Of a DNA stretch of 30,244 nucleotides, positions 8,626 through 16,086 are shown piece by piece. The DNA comes from Bog-756 sp036553725. GTDB taxonomy: Bacteria; Actinomycetota; Acidimicrobiia; Acidimicrobiales; RAAP-2. The translations under genes and the position numbers were made by a program. The stretch lies in NCBI GenBank assembly GCA_036553725.1, contig DATBOO010000162.1:1-30244 (forward strand). The letters are read 5' to 3'. Every line of letters starts with the position of its first letter. The first letter of the stretch is position 1. The notes beneath the pieces are model-generated. The model saw only the letters and a program-made list of their open reading frames with translations. It was not told the DNA's origin and searched no databases.

Positions 8626-10023
8626 TCAGTCGCCGGCCTTCAAGAGCTGCTTGATCCCGTCCTCGATGCCCCGGCAGAGGACATCGACGTCGGCGGTGGT
8701 GTCGTAGTCACCGGTCACGCCGAAGTTGACCTCACCGTCGTAGGAGAAGATGGCGATTCCGACCCGGACCTGTCCGGCGAGCGGCACGTAGGGGAAGGCC
8801 TTCAACATGCGCCGGCCGCACACGTAGAGCGGAAGCTGGGGCCCGGGCACATTCGTGGTCACCGTGTTGACATTGCGCTGGGGCAGGTGGCTGGAGAGCC
8901 GGGTGCCCAGGGCCAGCAGCATGGGCGGGGCAAACCCCGACATCGAGGTGAGGGCCTCTCCGGCGACTGCCTGCTTTGACTCCTTCAACCCCGCCATCTG
9001 CGAGCTGACCGCACCCAGCCGCTCGGCCGGATCGGCGATCGACACCGGGAGCTCGGCGAACATGGCAGACACCTTGTTCTGTAGGGTCCCGTCGCCCACG
9101 GCGCGACCCCGATCGTCGCGGGGGCGCACTGACACAGGCACCAGGGAGCGCACGACCCGGTCCACGGACTCGCCCCGGGCCAGCAGCAGCTCGCGGAATC
9201 CGTTGGTGATGGCGGCCAGCACCACGTCGTTGAAGGTCCCGCCCAGCTCCTTGCGGATGGTCTTGATGTCAGCCACGGTGGTCGAGGCCCACGCGTACCG
9301 GATGTGCGGGCCGATGGGGCCGTTGAGGCTCGAGGCCGGCGGCCGCCGGACCAGACCGGTCATGGCCGACAGGCCCTTCAGCACCTCGCGCAACTGCCCG
9401 ACCGCCTGCCGGGGGACGGCGGCGGCCGAGCGCGCCGCCTGTACCTGCTCGTAGGGGCTGCTGAGCAATTCAATGGAGGCCTGGGAGGCCAACCGCAGGC
9501 CCGAGGGCGCCGGCTCGGGGAGCCATTCGATCGGGAGTGGGGTCACCGGGTCGGGTGACAGATCCATGATCAGGGCCAACAGATCGGTGCCCGACACGCC
9601 GTCCACCATGGCGTGGTGGGTCTTGGCCAGGATGGCCCAGTGGCCGTCCTCCAGTCCCTGCACCACCCAGATCTCCCACAGCGGCTTGGCGCGATCGAGG
9701 GCCTGGGACATGACCCGTCCGACGAGCTTGCGGAGCTCGGCCTCACCCCCCGGAGTCGGAAGGGCGGTATGGCGCAGGTGGTACTCGATGTTGAAGTGGG
9801 GGTCGTCCACCCACACCGGACGACCGAGCTCCAGGGGCACGTGCCGCACCACCCGGCGGTAGCGCGGGACCAACGCCAGCTTGCTCTCGATCATGGCCAT
9901 GATGTCGGCAAAGGGCGGCTGAGGGCCCTCGAAGATCCCCACCGATGCGATGTGCATGTGACCCACATCGTTCTCCAGGTGCAGGAAGGTCGAATCGAGC
10001 GGGCTCATCCGATCAATGCCCAT
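8626..10023 (-). CDS. wax ester synthase/diacylglycerol O-acyltransferase (WS/DGAT)
   Basis: A 465-residue acyltransferase that joins acyl-CoA to a fatty alcohol or diacylglycerol to make wax ester or triacylglycerol at the inner membrane/lipid-droplet surface. The N-terminus RMSPLDSTFLHLEND is the usual family start. The catalytic HHxxxDG motif is present as HHAMVDG (about residues 136-142), with PLWEIWVVQGL just before it. The C-terminal WES domain carries NVNTVTTNVPGPQLPLYVCG. All expected signatures are intact and the length is normal. The ATG at 10023 has GGGAGG about eight bases before it; an upstream alternative at 10050 lacks such support. The patatin gene lies 85 bases upstream on the same strand, which suggests a lipid synthesis/breakdown pair. 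Which ester it makes cannot be told. Confidence 0.93.
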   Translation of the reverse strand: MGIDRMSPLDSTFLHLENDVGHMHIASVGIFEGPQPPFADIMAMIESKLALVPRYRRVVRHVPLELGRPVWVDDPHFNIEYHLRHTALPTPGGEAELRKLVGRVMSQALDRAKPLWEIWVVQGLEDGHWAILAKTHHAMVDGVSGTDLLALIMDLSPDPVTPLPIEWLPEPAPSGLRLASQASIELLSSPYEQVQAARSAAAVPRQAVGQLREVLKGLSAMTGLVRRPPASSLNGPIGPHIRYAWASTTVADIKTIRKELGGTFNDVVLAAITNGFRELLLARGESVDRVVRSLVPVSVRPRDDRGRAVGDGTLQNKVSAMFAELPVSIADPAERLGAVSSQMAGLKESKQAVAGEALTSMSGFAPPMLLALGTRLSSHLPQRNVNTVTTNVPGPQLPLYVCGRRMLKAFPYVPLAGQVRVGIAIFSYDGEVNFGVTGDYDTTADVDVLCRGIEDGIKQLLKAGD

Positions 10024-10108
10024 GGCACACACCCTCCCGGCCCATTGCATCCTTCACCGCCGAGGCTACTACCGTCCCGATTGTCCGACCCGGGGAGCGC
10101 AGGCCGGA

Positions 10109-11146
10109 TCAGCCGATAGGAACGGCGCCGACCCGATCGGCGAGGGACTCCGGAATGGCCCCCTCCTCGATCCGTCGGACCGTCTCCCGGTAGGCGGCCG
10201 TGCTCACACTGCGGGACCTGGCGTTGTTCATCGGCTGCAGCCCCATCGCTCTCATCGAGTCACCGGCGGGCTCGAGGCGGACCACGCTCGTGCCCGTGCG
10301 CTCGAGGCGGGCCGCTTCGCGGTCGAGACGCCGTCGGGCCGCCCAGCGCAGCAGTGCGTCCGGAGACCCGAGCGGGAGGGAGGCCGCCGACATCGGGGCC
10401 ACGACCACCACCACGTCGGGTTCCACGGTCCGCAGCGCATCGGCGTTGGTGCTCGAGTGGACCCCGCCGTCGAAGTACTGGACCCCTCCGATGGTGACCG
10501 GGGCGAAGTAACCGGGTATCGCACAGGAGGCCAGAACGGCAGAGGCCAGCGACGCGGGCGGCGAGCCGTCACGCCCGAAGACCACCCGGCCGCCGTCGGA
10601 CCGCCGGGAGGCGCAGATCCAGAGATCCTCGGGCCACTGGTCGCCGACCATCTCGTGGAGGGGAGCGGCGCGGTCGGTCAGATCGATCAGGCCGGTCGGG
10701 AGCATGGTCATGGCCGCCACCTCGGGCCGGAACGCCCAGGGACGGCGGGCGGTCCGGGCCAGGAGGGCTCGGGACGGCGGGCGCCACGGTCTGAGCCAGG
10801 CACCCGGCGGGGGTGAGGGGAGGTCGGAGGCGTCGGGCAGTATCCGCTGCACCAGTGAGGCGCTCTCGCTCGAGAGGGCTGATCCGGTGGCGATGGCAGC
10901 AAGGTCCGAGGCGGCGACTCCGAGTCGGAGGAGGGTGCCGGTGACCGACCCGGCCGAAGAGCCGACGACCACGGCCGCCGACCTCGGGTCCCATCCCAAC
11001 TCACGGTGGAGCGCCGCCAGCACGCCGGCGTGGTACGCCTGTCCGACCACACCGCCGGCACCGAGCACCAAGCCGACGCTGGTCCTCGATGGCGCCCCCC
11101 GCGTCCAGGTCACGCCCGGATCCGACCCATCCCTCGCGCTCTGCAT
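10109..11146 (-). CDS. patatin-like phospholipase
   Basis: A 345-residue patatin-family acyl hydrolase. The oxyanion loop GAGGVVG is at 29-35, the nucleophile elbow VGSSAGS puts the catalytic Ser at about 64, and the partner Asp of the Ser-Asp dyad is in YFDGG at about 226. It would cleave ester bonds of membrane or storage lipids, in the cytoplasm or at the membrane face; there is no clear signal peptide. The open frame runs far upstream without a stop, but I chose ATG 11146 because GGGGGAG lies four bases before it and the conserved domain starts about 20 residues on. That ribosome-site/start module is duplicated (see repeat 11144-11177). It sits between the WS/DGAT and TMEM175 genes on the same strand. 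Confidence 0.9.
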   Translation of the reverse strand: MQSARDGSDPGVTWTRGAPSRTSVGLVLGAGGVVGQAYHAGVLAALHRELGWDPRSAAVVVGSSAGSVTGTLLRLGVAASDLAAIATGSALSSESASLVQRILPDASDLPSPPPGAWLRPWRPPSRALLARTARRPWAFRPEVAAMTMLPTGLIDLTDRAAPLHEMVGDQWPEDLWICASRRSDGGRVVFGRDGSPPASLASAVLASCAIPGYFAPVTIGGVQYFDGGVHSSTNADALRTVEPDVVVVVAPMSAASLPLGSPDALLRWAARRRLDREAARLERTGTSVVRLEPAGDSMRAMGLQPMNNARSRSVSTAAYRETVRRIEEGAIPESLADRVGAVPIG

Positions 11147-11177
11147 CGACTCCCCCAATGCATCGACTCCCCCAATA
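11144..11177 (-). repeat. 17-bp tandem duplication of the patatin ribosome site and start codon
   Basis: Two head-to-tail 17-base copies (catcgactcccccaatg and catcgactcccccaata on the plus strand) differ at one base. Read on the minus strand, each carries GGGGGAG then, four bases on, ATG. The second ATG in reading order (11146) opens the patatin frame. The first (11163) is 17 bases upstream, so out of frame, and leads to a stop after about 17 codons. Confidence 0.85.
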
Positions 11178-11232
11178 CCACTCGTGGGATCAAGCGTAGC
11201 GGTCCGGCCCTGGCGACGGTGCCGACCGGCGG

Positions 11233-11850
11233 TCAGGGTTGCGGCGACCGCTCGCGTTCGACACGACGCGAGATCGGGTCGAAGGCATAGTAGACCGCCA
11301 GTGCGCCGTGGAAGGCCAGACAGACATACGGGCTGAAGATCAGTGCCACCCCGATCGAGACGAGATAGGCGCCGGTGCCGGCGGTGAAGAGAATGGTGGA
11401 GGTGGCCCGCTGCGATTCCGGGAAGTCCGGCGACAGCAGGCGTCGGCCGACCGAGGCATACAGCCAGAGGACGGACCACGTGCAGGCGTTGACGAACATC
11501 GTCGCGCTGTAGAAGACCGCGGCCGTCCTGGCACCGTGCCCCTGTCGCAGCGCTTCGCCGAACACCTCTGTCGGGTACGGGATGAAGACGATGGACATCA
11601 ACAGCAGGAGGTTGCAGTAGAACATCCCGCGGTCGAGGCGTTGAAGGTGGGTGAAGACCGCGTGATGGTTCACCCACTCGATCCCGATCACCAGGAAGCT
11701 GACCACGTAGGCGGCGAGCGACGGCCACCGCGATGCCAGTTGGCTGGCGAGCTCCTTGTAGTCGGTGGGCTGGGCGATGGTCAGGACCAGCAGGGTGATG
11801 GCGATGGCGAAGACGCCGTCGCTGAACGCCTCGACGCGGGATTTGTTCAC
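11233..11850 (-). CDS. TMEM175-like (DUF1211) potassium channel
   Basis: A 205-residue membrane protein of the TMEM175/DUF1211 family. The signature RxxxFSDGVFAIAITLLVL is at residues 5-23, and the chain holds about six hydrophobic spans, the usual count for bacterial members, which assemble as tetrameric K+-permeable channels. Further family-like segments are FLVIGIEWVNHHAVFTHL (second span, with the conserved W-N-H) and LLLLMSIVFIPYPTEV (third). The start appears to be GTG (GTGAACAAA); no good ribosome site precedes it. It is upstream of the patatin gene (86 bases) on the same strand, so they may be co-transcribed. Ion selectivity is inferred from the family. Confidence 0.9.
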   Translation of the reverse strand: MNKSRVEAFSDGVFAIAITLLVLTIAQPTDYKELASQLASRWPSLAAYVVSFLVIGIEWVNHHAVFTHLQRLDRGMFYCNLLLLMSIVFIPYPTEVFGEALRQGHGARTAAVFYSATMFVNACTWSVLWLYASVGRRLLSPDFPESQRATSTILFTAGTGAYLVSIGVALIFSPYVCLAFHGALAVYYAFDPISRRVERERSPQP

Positions 11851-12159
11851 CCGGGCCCCGCGGTGTGACCGGGATGGGCCCGGCCAGCGGTTGACGGTCG
11901 ACCGGCCACAGACGGCTGTCTACCACCGGGGAGGGGCCCGTGGGACGGACGGCCCCCGGACGGACGGCCACCGCTCCGGGCCGGGAGCACATGCCCCGGT
12001 GCCGGCCGGGCCGCGGGACCCAATTGGTCGTAGGCTCGCCGGCGGCCCGGTGGGGTGGCCCGGACGAACCCTTCGGACCATCAGCCGTTCTCTCATCCCG
12101 GCCGGTGCCGCCCGCCCGGACGATGCACTCCGCCATCCCGATCCCAAGGAGCCCAGCCC
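11851..12159. other. divergent intergenic region (TMEM175 / MBL-fold)
   Basis: This 309-base gap separates two divergently transcribed genes and should hold both promoters. I see no convincing -35/-10 pair; TTGACG near 11888 is the best -35-like hexamer. It contains the 15-base tandem repeat at 11943-11972 and an AAGGAG ribosome site (12145-12150) for the MBL gene. Frames across it look like non-coding shadow. Confidence 0.55.
11943..11972. repeat. 15-bp tandem direct repeat
   Basis: Two adjacent copies, GGACGGACGGCCCCC and GGACGGACGGCCACC, differ at one base. They lie about 190 bases before the MBL-fold gene. They could be slippage in GC-rich DNA or a paired binding site; nothing else supports a function. 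Confidence 0.7.
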
Positions 12160-12882
12160 ATGACCACCGACCTCGATGAGATCGCTCCCGGCATCTATCG
12201 GCTGTCCACCCTGGTGCCCGACATCGGCCCTGACGGCTTCACATTCAACCAGTTCCTGGTGGACGACGAGGAGCCACTGCTCTTCCACACCGGCCACCGC
12301 TCGATGTTCCCCTCGGTCCTCGAGGCCATCGAGCGCGTGATGCCGGTGGGGCGCCTCCGCTGGATCACGTTCGGCCACGTGGAATCGGACGAATGCGGGG
12401 CCATGAACCAGTTCCTGGCGGCCGCACCCGATGCCCAGGTGGCCCACGGTGGCCTCGGATGCTTGGTTTCGCTCAACGAGATGGCCGACCGCCCTCCCCG
12501 TCCCCTGGCCGACGGTGAGGTCCTCGAACTGGGAGCGAAGCGGGTACGGCACATCGACACGCCTCATGTCCCCCATGCGTGGGAAGCCCGGGTCCTGTAC
12601 GAAGAGACCACCGGCACCCTCCTGTGCGGCGACCTGTTCACCCACCTGGGCAACGGGCCCGCGCTCACGACCGGTGACATCGTCGGTCCGGCCATGGAGG
12701 CGGAGGCGATGTTCCGCAGCACCTCGCTCGCCCCCGACACCTCAGCTGTCATGCGGCGCCTCGGCGAATTGGCGCCGACGACGCTCGCCCTGATGCACGG
12801 CTCGTCCTTCAGCGGCGACGGCGCCAGGGCGCTCAACGATCTGGCGGACAGCTACGAGTCGGTGTACCTCACGCCGTCCTGA
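12160..12882 (+). CDS. MBL-fold metallohydrolase/oxidoreductase of the ODP (flavodiiron-like) type
   Basis: A 240-residue metallo-beta-lactamase-fold protein. The metal motif is of the flavodiiron/ODP kind: GHVESDECG (H-x-E-x-D, about residues 68-76) instead of HxHxDH, followed by DAQVAHGG, HIDTPHVPHAWEA, the bridging Asp in LLCGDLFTH, and the final His in LALMHGSSF. In flavodiiron proteins this domain holds a di-iron centre that reduces O2 or NO. Here the flavodoxin domain is missing, so the protein may act with separate electron carriers or have another role such as oxygen sensing. The ATG at 12160 has AAGGAG nine bases before it. Its 3' end overlaps the convergent DUF3054 gene by 31 bases. 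Confidence 0.87.
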   Translation: MTTDLDEIAPGIYRLSTLVPDIGPDGFTFNQFLVDDEEPLLFHTGHRSMFPSVLEAIERVMPVGRLRWITFGHVESDECGAMNQFLAAAPDAQVAHGGLGCLVSLNEMADRPPRPLADGEVLELGAKRVRHIDTPHVPHAWEARVLYEETTGTLLCGDLFTHLGNGPALTTGDIVGPAMEAEAMFRSTSLAPDTSAVMRRLGELAPTTLALMHGSSFSGDGARALNDLADSYESVYLTPS

Positions 12883-13241
12883 CGGGATCGGGCGCGGGCC
12901 CGCGCCGCCCCGATGCCTGCCAGCCACCGCCAGCCGAGCATCGCCGCTCCCAGGAACACCAGCGCCACGACCACGAAGGCGGCGGCGGTCCCCTGGCCGG
13001 CCACCACCCGGAGCGCCATTCCCACCCCCACGCAGGAGACCCAGACCACCACCCCGACCGGTACCACGACGCCAGGCCTCCACCAGGCCCGTCCCGCGGC
13101 CCAGCCGAGGGCTGCTCCGGCCAGGAACGGCCACGACGTGCCGGCCACCCCGGTCACGGTGACCCCGTGGGCGTGCGACGACCTCCCGATGGCCACGAAG
13201 GCGAGGATGCAGGCCACGTCCAACATTGCCGCCACCGCCAC
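12852..13241 (-). CDS. DUF3054 family membrane protein
   Basis: A roughly 129-residue protein with four predicted spans: LDVACILAFVAIG, WPFLAGAALGWAAG, VVVPVGVVVWVSCVGVGMALRVV and AAFVVVALVFLGAAMLGW. The pattern of an LD-x(6)-FVAIGRxxH first helix, a P-F first loop and GxALR in the third matches the actinobacterial/haloarchaeal DUF3054 family; function is unknown. The start is unsure: GTG at 13241 gives an N-terminus that begins right before the first span; the frame is open to 13337, inside the SDR gene. It follows the SDR stop by about 46 bases and probably belongs to the same transcript. Its last 31 bases overlap the end of the convergent MBL gene. Confidence 0.75.
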   Translation of the reverse strand: MAVAAMLDVACILAFVAIGRSSHAHGVTVTGVAGTSWPFLAGAALGWAAGRAWWRPGVVVPVGVVVWVSCVGVGMALRVVAGQGTAAAFVVVALVFLGAAMLGWRWLAGIGAARARARSRQDGVRYTDS

Positions 13242-13287
13242 GCTTGTCGGGCGGCCCGAGCCTTCCTTTGCGGATGACAACGACGTC

Positions 13288-14103
13288 TCAGTGGCGGAGG
13301 GCAGGGTGGCGCCTGGCCAACAGCGGGACCAGCACACCGCGTGGGGACAGCCAGGCGGCCGCGGCGGAGATCCGATTGGCCGCCCCGGGGATGACGACCG
13401 CCTTGTTGGCGTCCATTCCGGACACCGCCGCCCCGGCCACCTCCCCCACCGGCACCCACATGATGCTCGGCAGGGCGGCGGTGGCGTCGGCGTCGGAGAT
13501 CCCGGCCGCCTGGGAGAACCCGGTCTCGACCGGGCCGGGGCAGAGCACGGTCACCGTCACCCCGGTCGGCCTCAACTCGCCGCGGAGGGCGTGGCTGTAG
13601 GAGAGGACGAACGCCTTGCTGGCTCCGTAGCCGGCCTGTCCGGGCAGCGGTTGGAAGGCGGCTGTCGAGGCCACATTGAGCACCACCCCGCTGCGGCGCT
13701 CGACCATCCCGGGCAGGAACAGGGAGCAGAGATGGACCACGGCTTCGACATCCGTGCGCACCATGGCCAGTTCCCGGGCCGGATCCGACCGGTGGACGGG
13801 ACCCATGGTGGACAGCCCGGCGTTGTTGACCAGAACGTTGACGGCCAGGGAGCGGGACTCGAGCTCGGTGGCGATGGCGGTACGAGCGGCCTCATCGGTC
13901 AGGTCGGCCACGATCACCTCGGCCCTGACCCCGTGCTCCGAGGCCAACAGCCCGGCCAGGTCCCTGAGCTTCGCACCGCTCCGAGCCACCAGGGTGACAC
14001 CCAAGCCGCGGCCGGCCAACCGGCGGGCGATCTCCGTCCCGATTCCGGAGGACGCTCCGGTCACCAGGCATGTCCGATCGGGGTCTGGGGCGGGGAGTGA
14101 CAT
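13288..14103 (-). CDS. short-chain dehydrogenase/reductase (SDR)
   Basis: A 271-residue classical SDR that transfers hydride between NAD(P)H and a carbonyl/alcohol substrate. The cofactor loop TGASSGIG is at 15-22, NNAG at 93-96, the catalytic Ser at 146 (NVAS), and Tyr159/Lys163 in YGASK. The basic residue after the second strand (VARSGAKL) suggests NADP preference, an inference. After the catalytic site the family-like VLCPGPVETGF segment is present. The ATG is only two bases from the predicted 3' end of the group II intron, and neither the intron nor the spliced 5' exon offers a good ribosome site. Without the intron this gene would directly follow the HTH-citrate synthase gene. Confidence 0.92.
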   Translation of the reverse strand: MSLPAPDPDRTCLVTGASSGIGTEIARRLAGRGLGVTLVARSGAKLRDLAGLLASEHGVRAEVIVADLTDEAARTAIATELESRSLAVNVLVNNAGLSTMGPVHRSDPARELAMVRTDVEAVVHLCSLFLPGMVERRSGVVLNVASTAAFQPLPGQAGYGASKAFVLSYSHALRGELRPTGVTVTVLCPGPVETGFSQAAGISDADATAALPSIMWVPVGEVAGAAVSGMDANKAVVIPGAANRISAAAAWLSPRGVLVPLLARRHPALRH

Positions 14104-14155
14104 TGGTAGTCAGGGGCGCGGTGCCTGTGAAGGTCCGGTTCCCCATCCCCCTTTC

Positions 14156-14189
14156 AATCCGTGCATGCGGTTTTCCCGCACACGGCTTA
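14156..14189 (-). ncRNA. group II intron domain V
   Basis: Read on the minus strand this is a 33-34 nt hairpin: AAGCCGTGTGCGG, loop-side AAAA, then CCGCATGCACGGATT. It holds the catalytic AGC triad near its start, the GAAA-type cap, and the two-base bulge region expected of domain V. It lies 21 bases after the maturase stop codon. Confidence 0.85.
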
Positions 14190-14210
14190 CCGACGGTCGT
14201 CTGGACATGG

Positions 14211-15554
14211 TTACGCTGCCTTAGGGTATTGGATAGTGCCCATGAGCTTGTGCAGGCCCTGGTCATGGAACCAGGTGCGGGTCCAAGTGCTCGCCTGACC
14301 CGCCCGTAGGTTGCGACCACGCTTCTTGATGAGCAAGCGCTTCAGTCGCCACGCAACATAGCGGTCCATTGTGACGAACTTGTCTGCCGCATTCCCGTTG
14401 CGGAAGTAGTTGCCCCATCCCCGAAGGAACAGGTTGAGCCGTCCGATGACGGCTTCCAACTCCCATCCGACCTGGCTTCGACCGGTCATGGCCTTGATCC
14501 TCTGTCGTGCACGCTTCATGGACCGCACGGACGGCCAGCGGTGGAGGTAGTAGCGGATGACCCGCCTCTGCTCCCAGAGCCTGCCGGACATGCGGGCACG
14601 GAGGTGGCACCCGAGGAAGTCAAAGCCCTCTTTCCCCGCCCGGAGGTCGACCACACGGGTCTTGTCCGGGTGGAGGTTGAGACCGAGTTCGCCCAGGATG
14701 GCGGTCGCCCGCCACTGGGCTTCTTCGGCTTGGCTCTGGGATCTGCACAGCACCACGAAGTCGTCCGCATAGCGGACGACTTCGCCCGTGCCCCGCTCAG
14801 CCCAGGCCCGGTCGAAGGCGTGCAGGTAGATGTTGGCCAGGAGGGGAGAGATCACCCCTCCCTGAGGGGTGCCGGAGACCGACTCGGACACCACCCCATC
14901 GGACAACACGCCTGCCCGCAGCCACAGCCGAAGCAGTTTGAGCACCCGTCGGTCGGAGACCCGCTGACCGACCAAGTTGAGCAGACGCTCGTGGTCGATC
15001 TCGCCGAAGAAGTTCTGGATGTCGGCCTCGAAGACGAAGTGGTTGCCTTCGATGAAGCCGACCCGGAGCCGCTCCAGGGCGTCGATGGCCGATCGCTTCG
15101 GGCGGAACCCGAAGCTGCAGGGCAGGAAGTCGGCCTCGAATATGGGTTCGAGGACGAGCTTCGTCGCCTGTTGGACCACCCGGTCCTTGACCGTCGGGAT
15201 ACCCAATGGCCGCTTCGTGCCGTCGGGCTTTGGAATCTCCACCCGGCGGACTGGTGCCGGGCGGTAGTTGCCTGCACGGAGGGCGTCCCGGAGTTCGGTG
15301 AGCAGACGCTCGACCCCGTAGTCGTCCTCCACTTCCGCCAGGGTCAGACCATCGACCCCGGCAGCTCCACGATTGGCTCGGACCCGCTCCCACGCCTCCC
15401 ACAGGACGTCACTCCTGTAGATGCGGTCATACAGGGCGTGGAAACGCCGACCCTCAGACTGCTTGGCCGCAGCCCATAGCCGGTTCTGGAGGCGTCGAAC
15501 TTTGACCAGGGACGGTAGTCCCAGGGGGGAGATGGGCCGGGCGGTCCCGGCCAT
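14211..15554 (-). CDS. ltrA: group II intron reverse transcriptase/maturase
   Basis: The intron-encoded protein, 447 residues from ATG 15554. RT motifs run in order: GAAGVDG, a PKPDGTKRPLGIPTVKDRVVQ block, CSFGFRPKRSAIDAL, SGTPQGGVISPLLANIYLH, and the catalytic RYADDFVVL with both Asp residues. Domain X (maturase) follows, including LNLFLRGWGNYFRNGN. The chain ends ...WFHDQGLHKLMGTIQ soon after, with no HNH endonuclease, so it belongs to an endonuclease-minus class that usually targets single-stranded or replication-fork DNA. It binds the intron RNA to help splicing and copies it into DNA. The frame is open to an ATG at 15683, but ATG 15554 follows GAGGGC and leaves about 500 nt for domains I-III, so I prefer it. 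No frameshift or stop is seen. Confidence 0.95.
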   Translation of the reverse strand: MAGTARPISPLGLPSLVKVRRLQNRLWAAAKQSEGRRFHALYDRIYRSDVLWEAWERVRANRGAAGVDGLTLAEVEDDYGVERLLTELRDALRAGNYRPAPVRRVEIPKPDGTKRPLGIPTVKDRVVQQATKLVLEPIFEADFLPCSFGFRPKRSAIDALERLRVGFIEGNHFVFEADIQNFFGEIDHERLLNLVGQRVSDRRVLKLLRLWLRAGVLSDGVVSESVSGTPQGGVISPLLANIYLHAFDRAWAERGTGEVVRYADDFVVLCRSQSQAEEAQWRATAILGELGLNLHPDKTRVVDLRAGKEGFDFLGCHLRARMSGRLWEQRRVIRYYLHRWPSVRSMKRARQRIKAMTGRSQVGWELEAVIGRLNLFLRGWGNYFRNGNAADKFVTMDRYVAWRLKRLLIKKRGRNLRAGQASTWTRTWFHDQGLHKLMGTIQYPKAA

Positions 15555-15837
15555 GCCCTCACTCGTTCCTCTGTTCCCGGTGTGACCGAAGTCGGGGTCC
15601 TTCCCTCCTGCCGGGTTCATCCCGGCGATCAGCAGTACTACGACCCCGTCGGACTCCCGCTTCCCTCCGTCCAGTTTCACCATTGGCTTATCCAGACGGT
15701 CTTTGCTGACAGGGCTGGGAAGACGGGTCTCTCCTGTCCCGAACCAAACCGTGCGTGCGTGCCGCTCCCCTTACCCCGGAAGGACTCGACCAAGGGCATA
15801 TCCGGAACGCCAGTAGGTCGAATACTGCCTTCACCGT

Positions 15838-15843
15838 GACATG
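15838..15843 (-). other. candidate EBS1 exon-binding site in intron domain I
   Basis: Minus-strand CATGTC lies in a loop context (CGCT-CATGTC-ACGGTGAAGGC). It can pair five of six bases with TACATG, the last six bases of the 5' exon (IBS1). The site is thus where the target-recognition loop should be, about 215 nt into the intron. Confidence 0.45.
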
Positions 15844-16086
15844 AGCGGCTCGGCTCCTCCGTTGTATATCTGACGAGGCTGCAGGACTCGCGCCTGGTAG
15901 CACTACGGCCCGCACGCTTGCTCCCTCCAAAGAGGCTTTTGACACCCCGCTCAGCCAGCCAGATCTCTCCGACGAACCGGGGTCTGCTACTGGGCTCTCC
16001 GGCGATTACCCAGACGGGACTTGCACCCGCAGGTCTGGTCCAGTTTTCAGGACGCACCATGTACCGAGAGTAGGTCCCGGCCGCCC

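Larger units (their letters stand above)
14106..16057 (-). mobile_element. group II intron (complete, 1952 nt) between citrate synthase and SDR genes
   Basis: On the minus strand the element begins with GTGCGTCC at 16057, the group II 5' consensus GUGCG, and ends ...CTGACTAC at 14106, the usual AY 3' end. Between them are a structured 5' region (domains I-III, about 500 nt), an RT/maturase frame in domain IV, a recognisable domain V just past the stop codon, and a G/C-rich domain VI candidate (14107-14152). Insertion is between the stop codon of the HTH-citrate synthase gene (16087) and the ATG of the SDR gene (14103), so it disrupts no frame. The exons read ...CTCTCGGTACATG before and CAATG after. 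All parts look intact, so it may be active. Exact ends are predicted, not proven; the 3' end could shift by one or two bases. Confidence 0.88.

Noticed and set aside
10109..12136. A 675-codon open frame including the patatin domain and a long N-terminal extension
   Set aside because: Codons upstream of 11146 translate to Arg/Pro-rich sequence, cover the TMEM175 gene in another frame, and hold no domain; high GC makes such extensions common.
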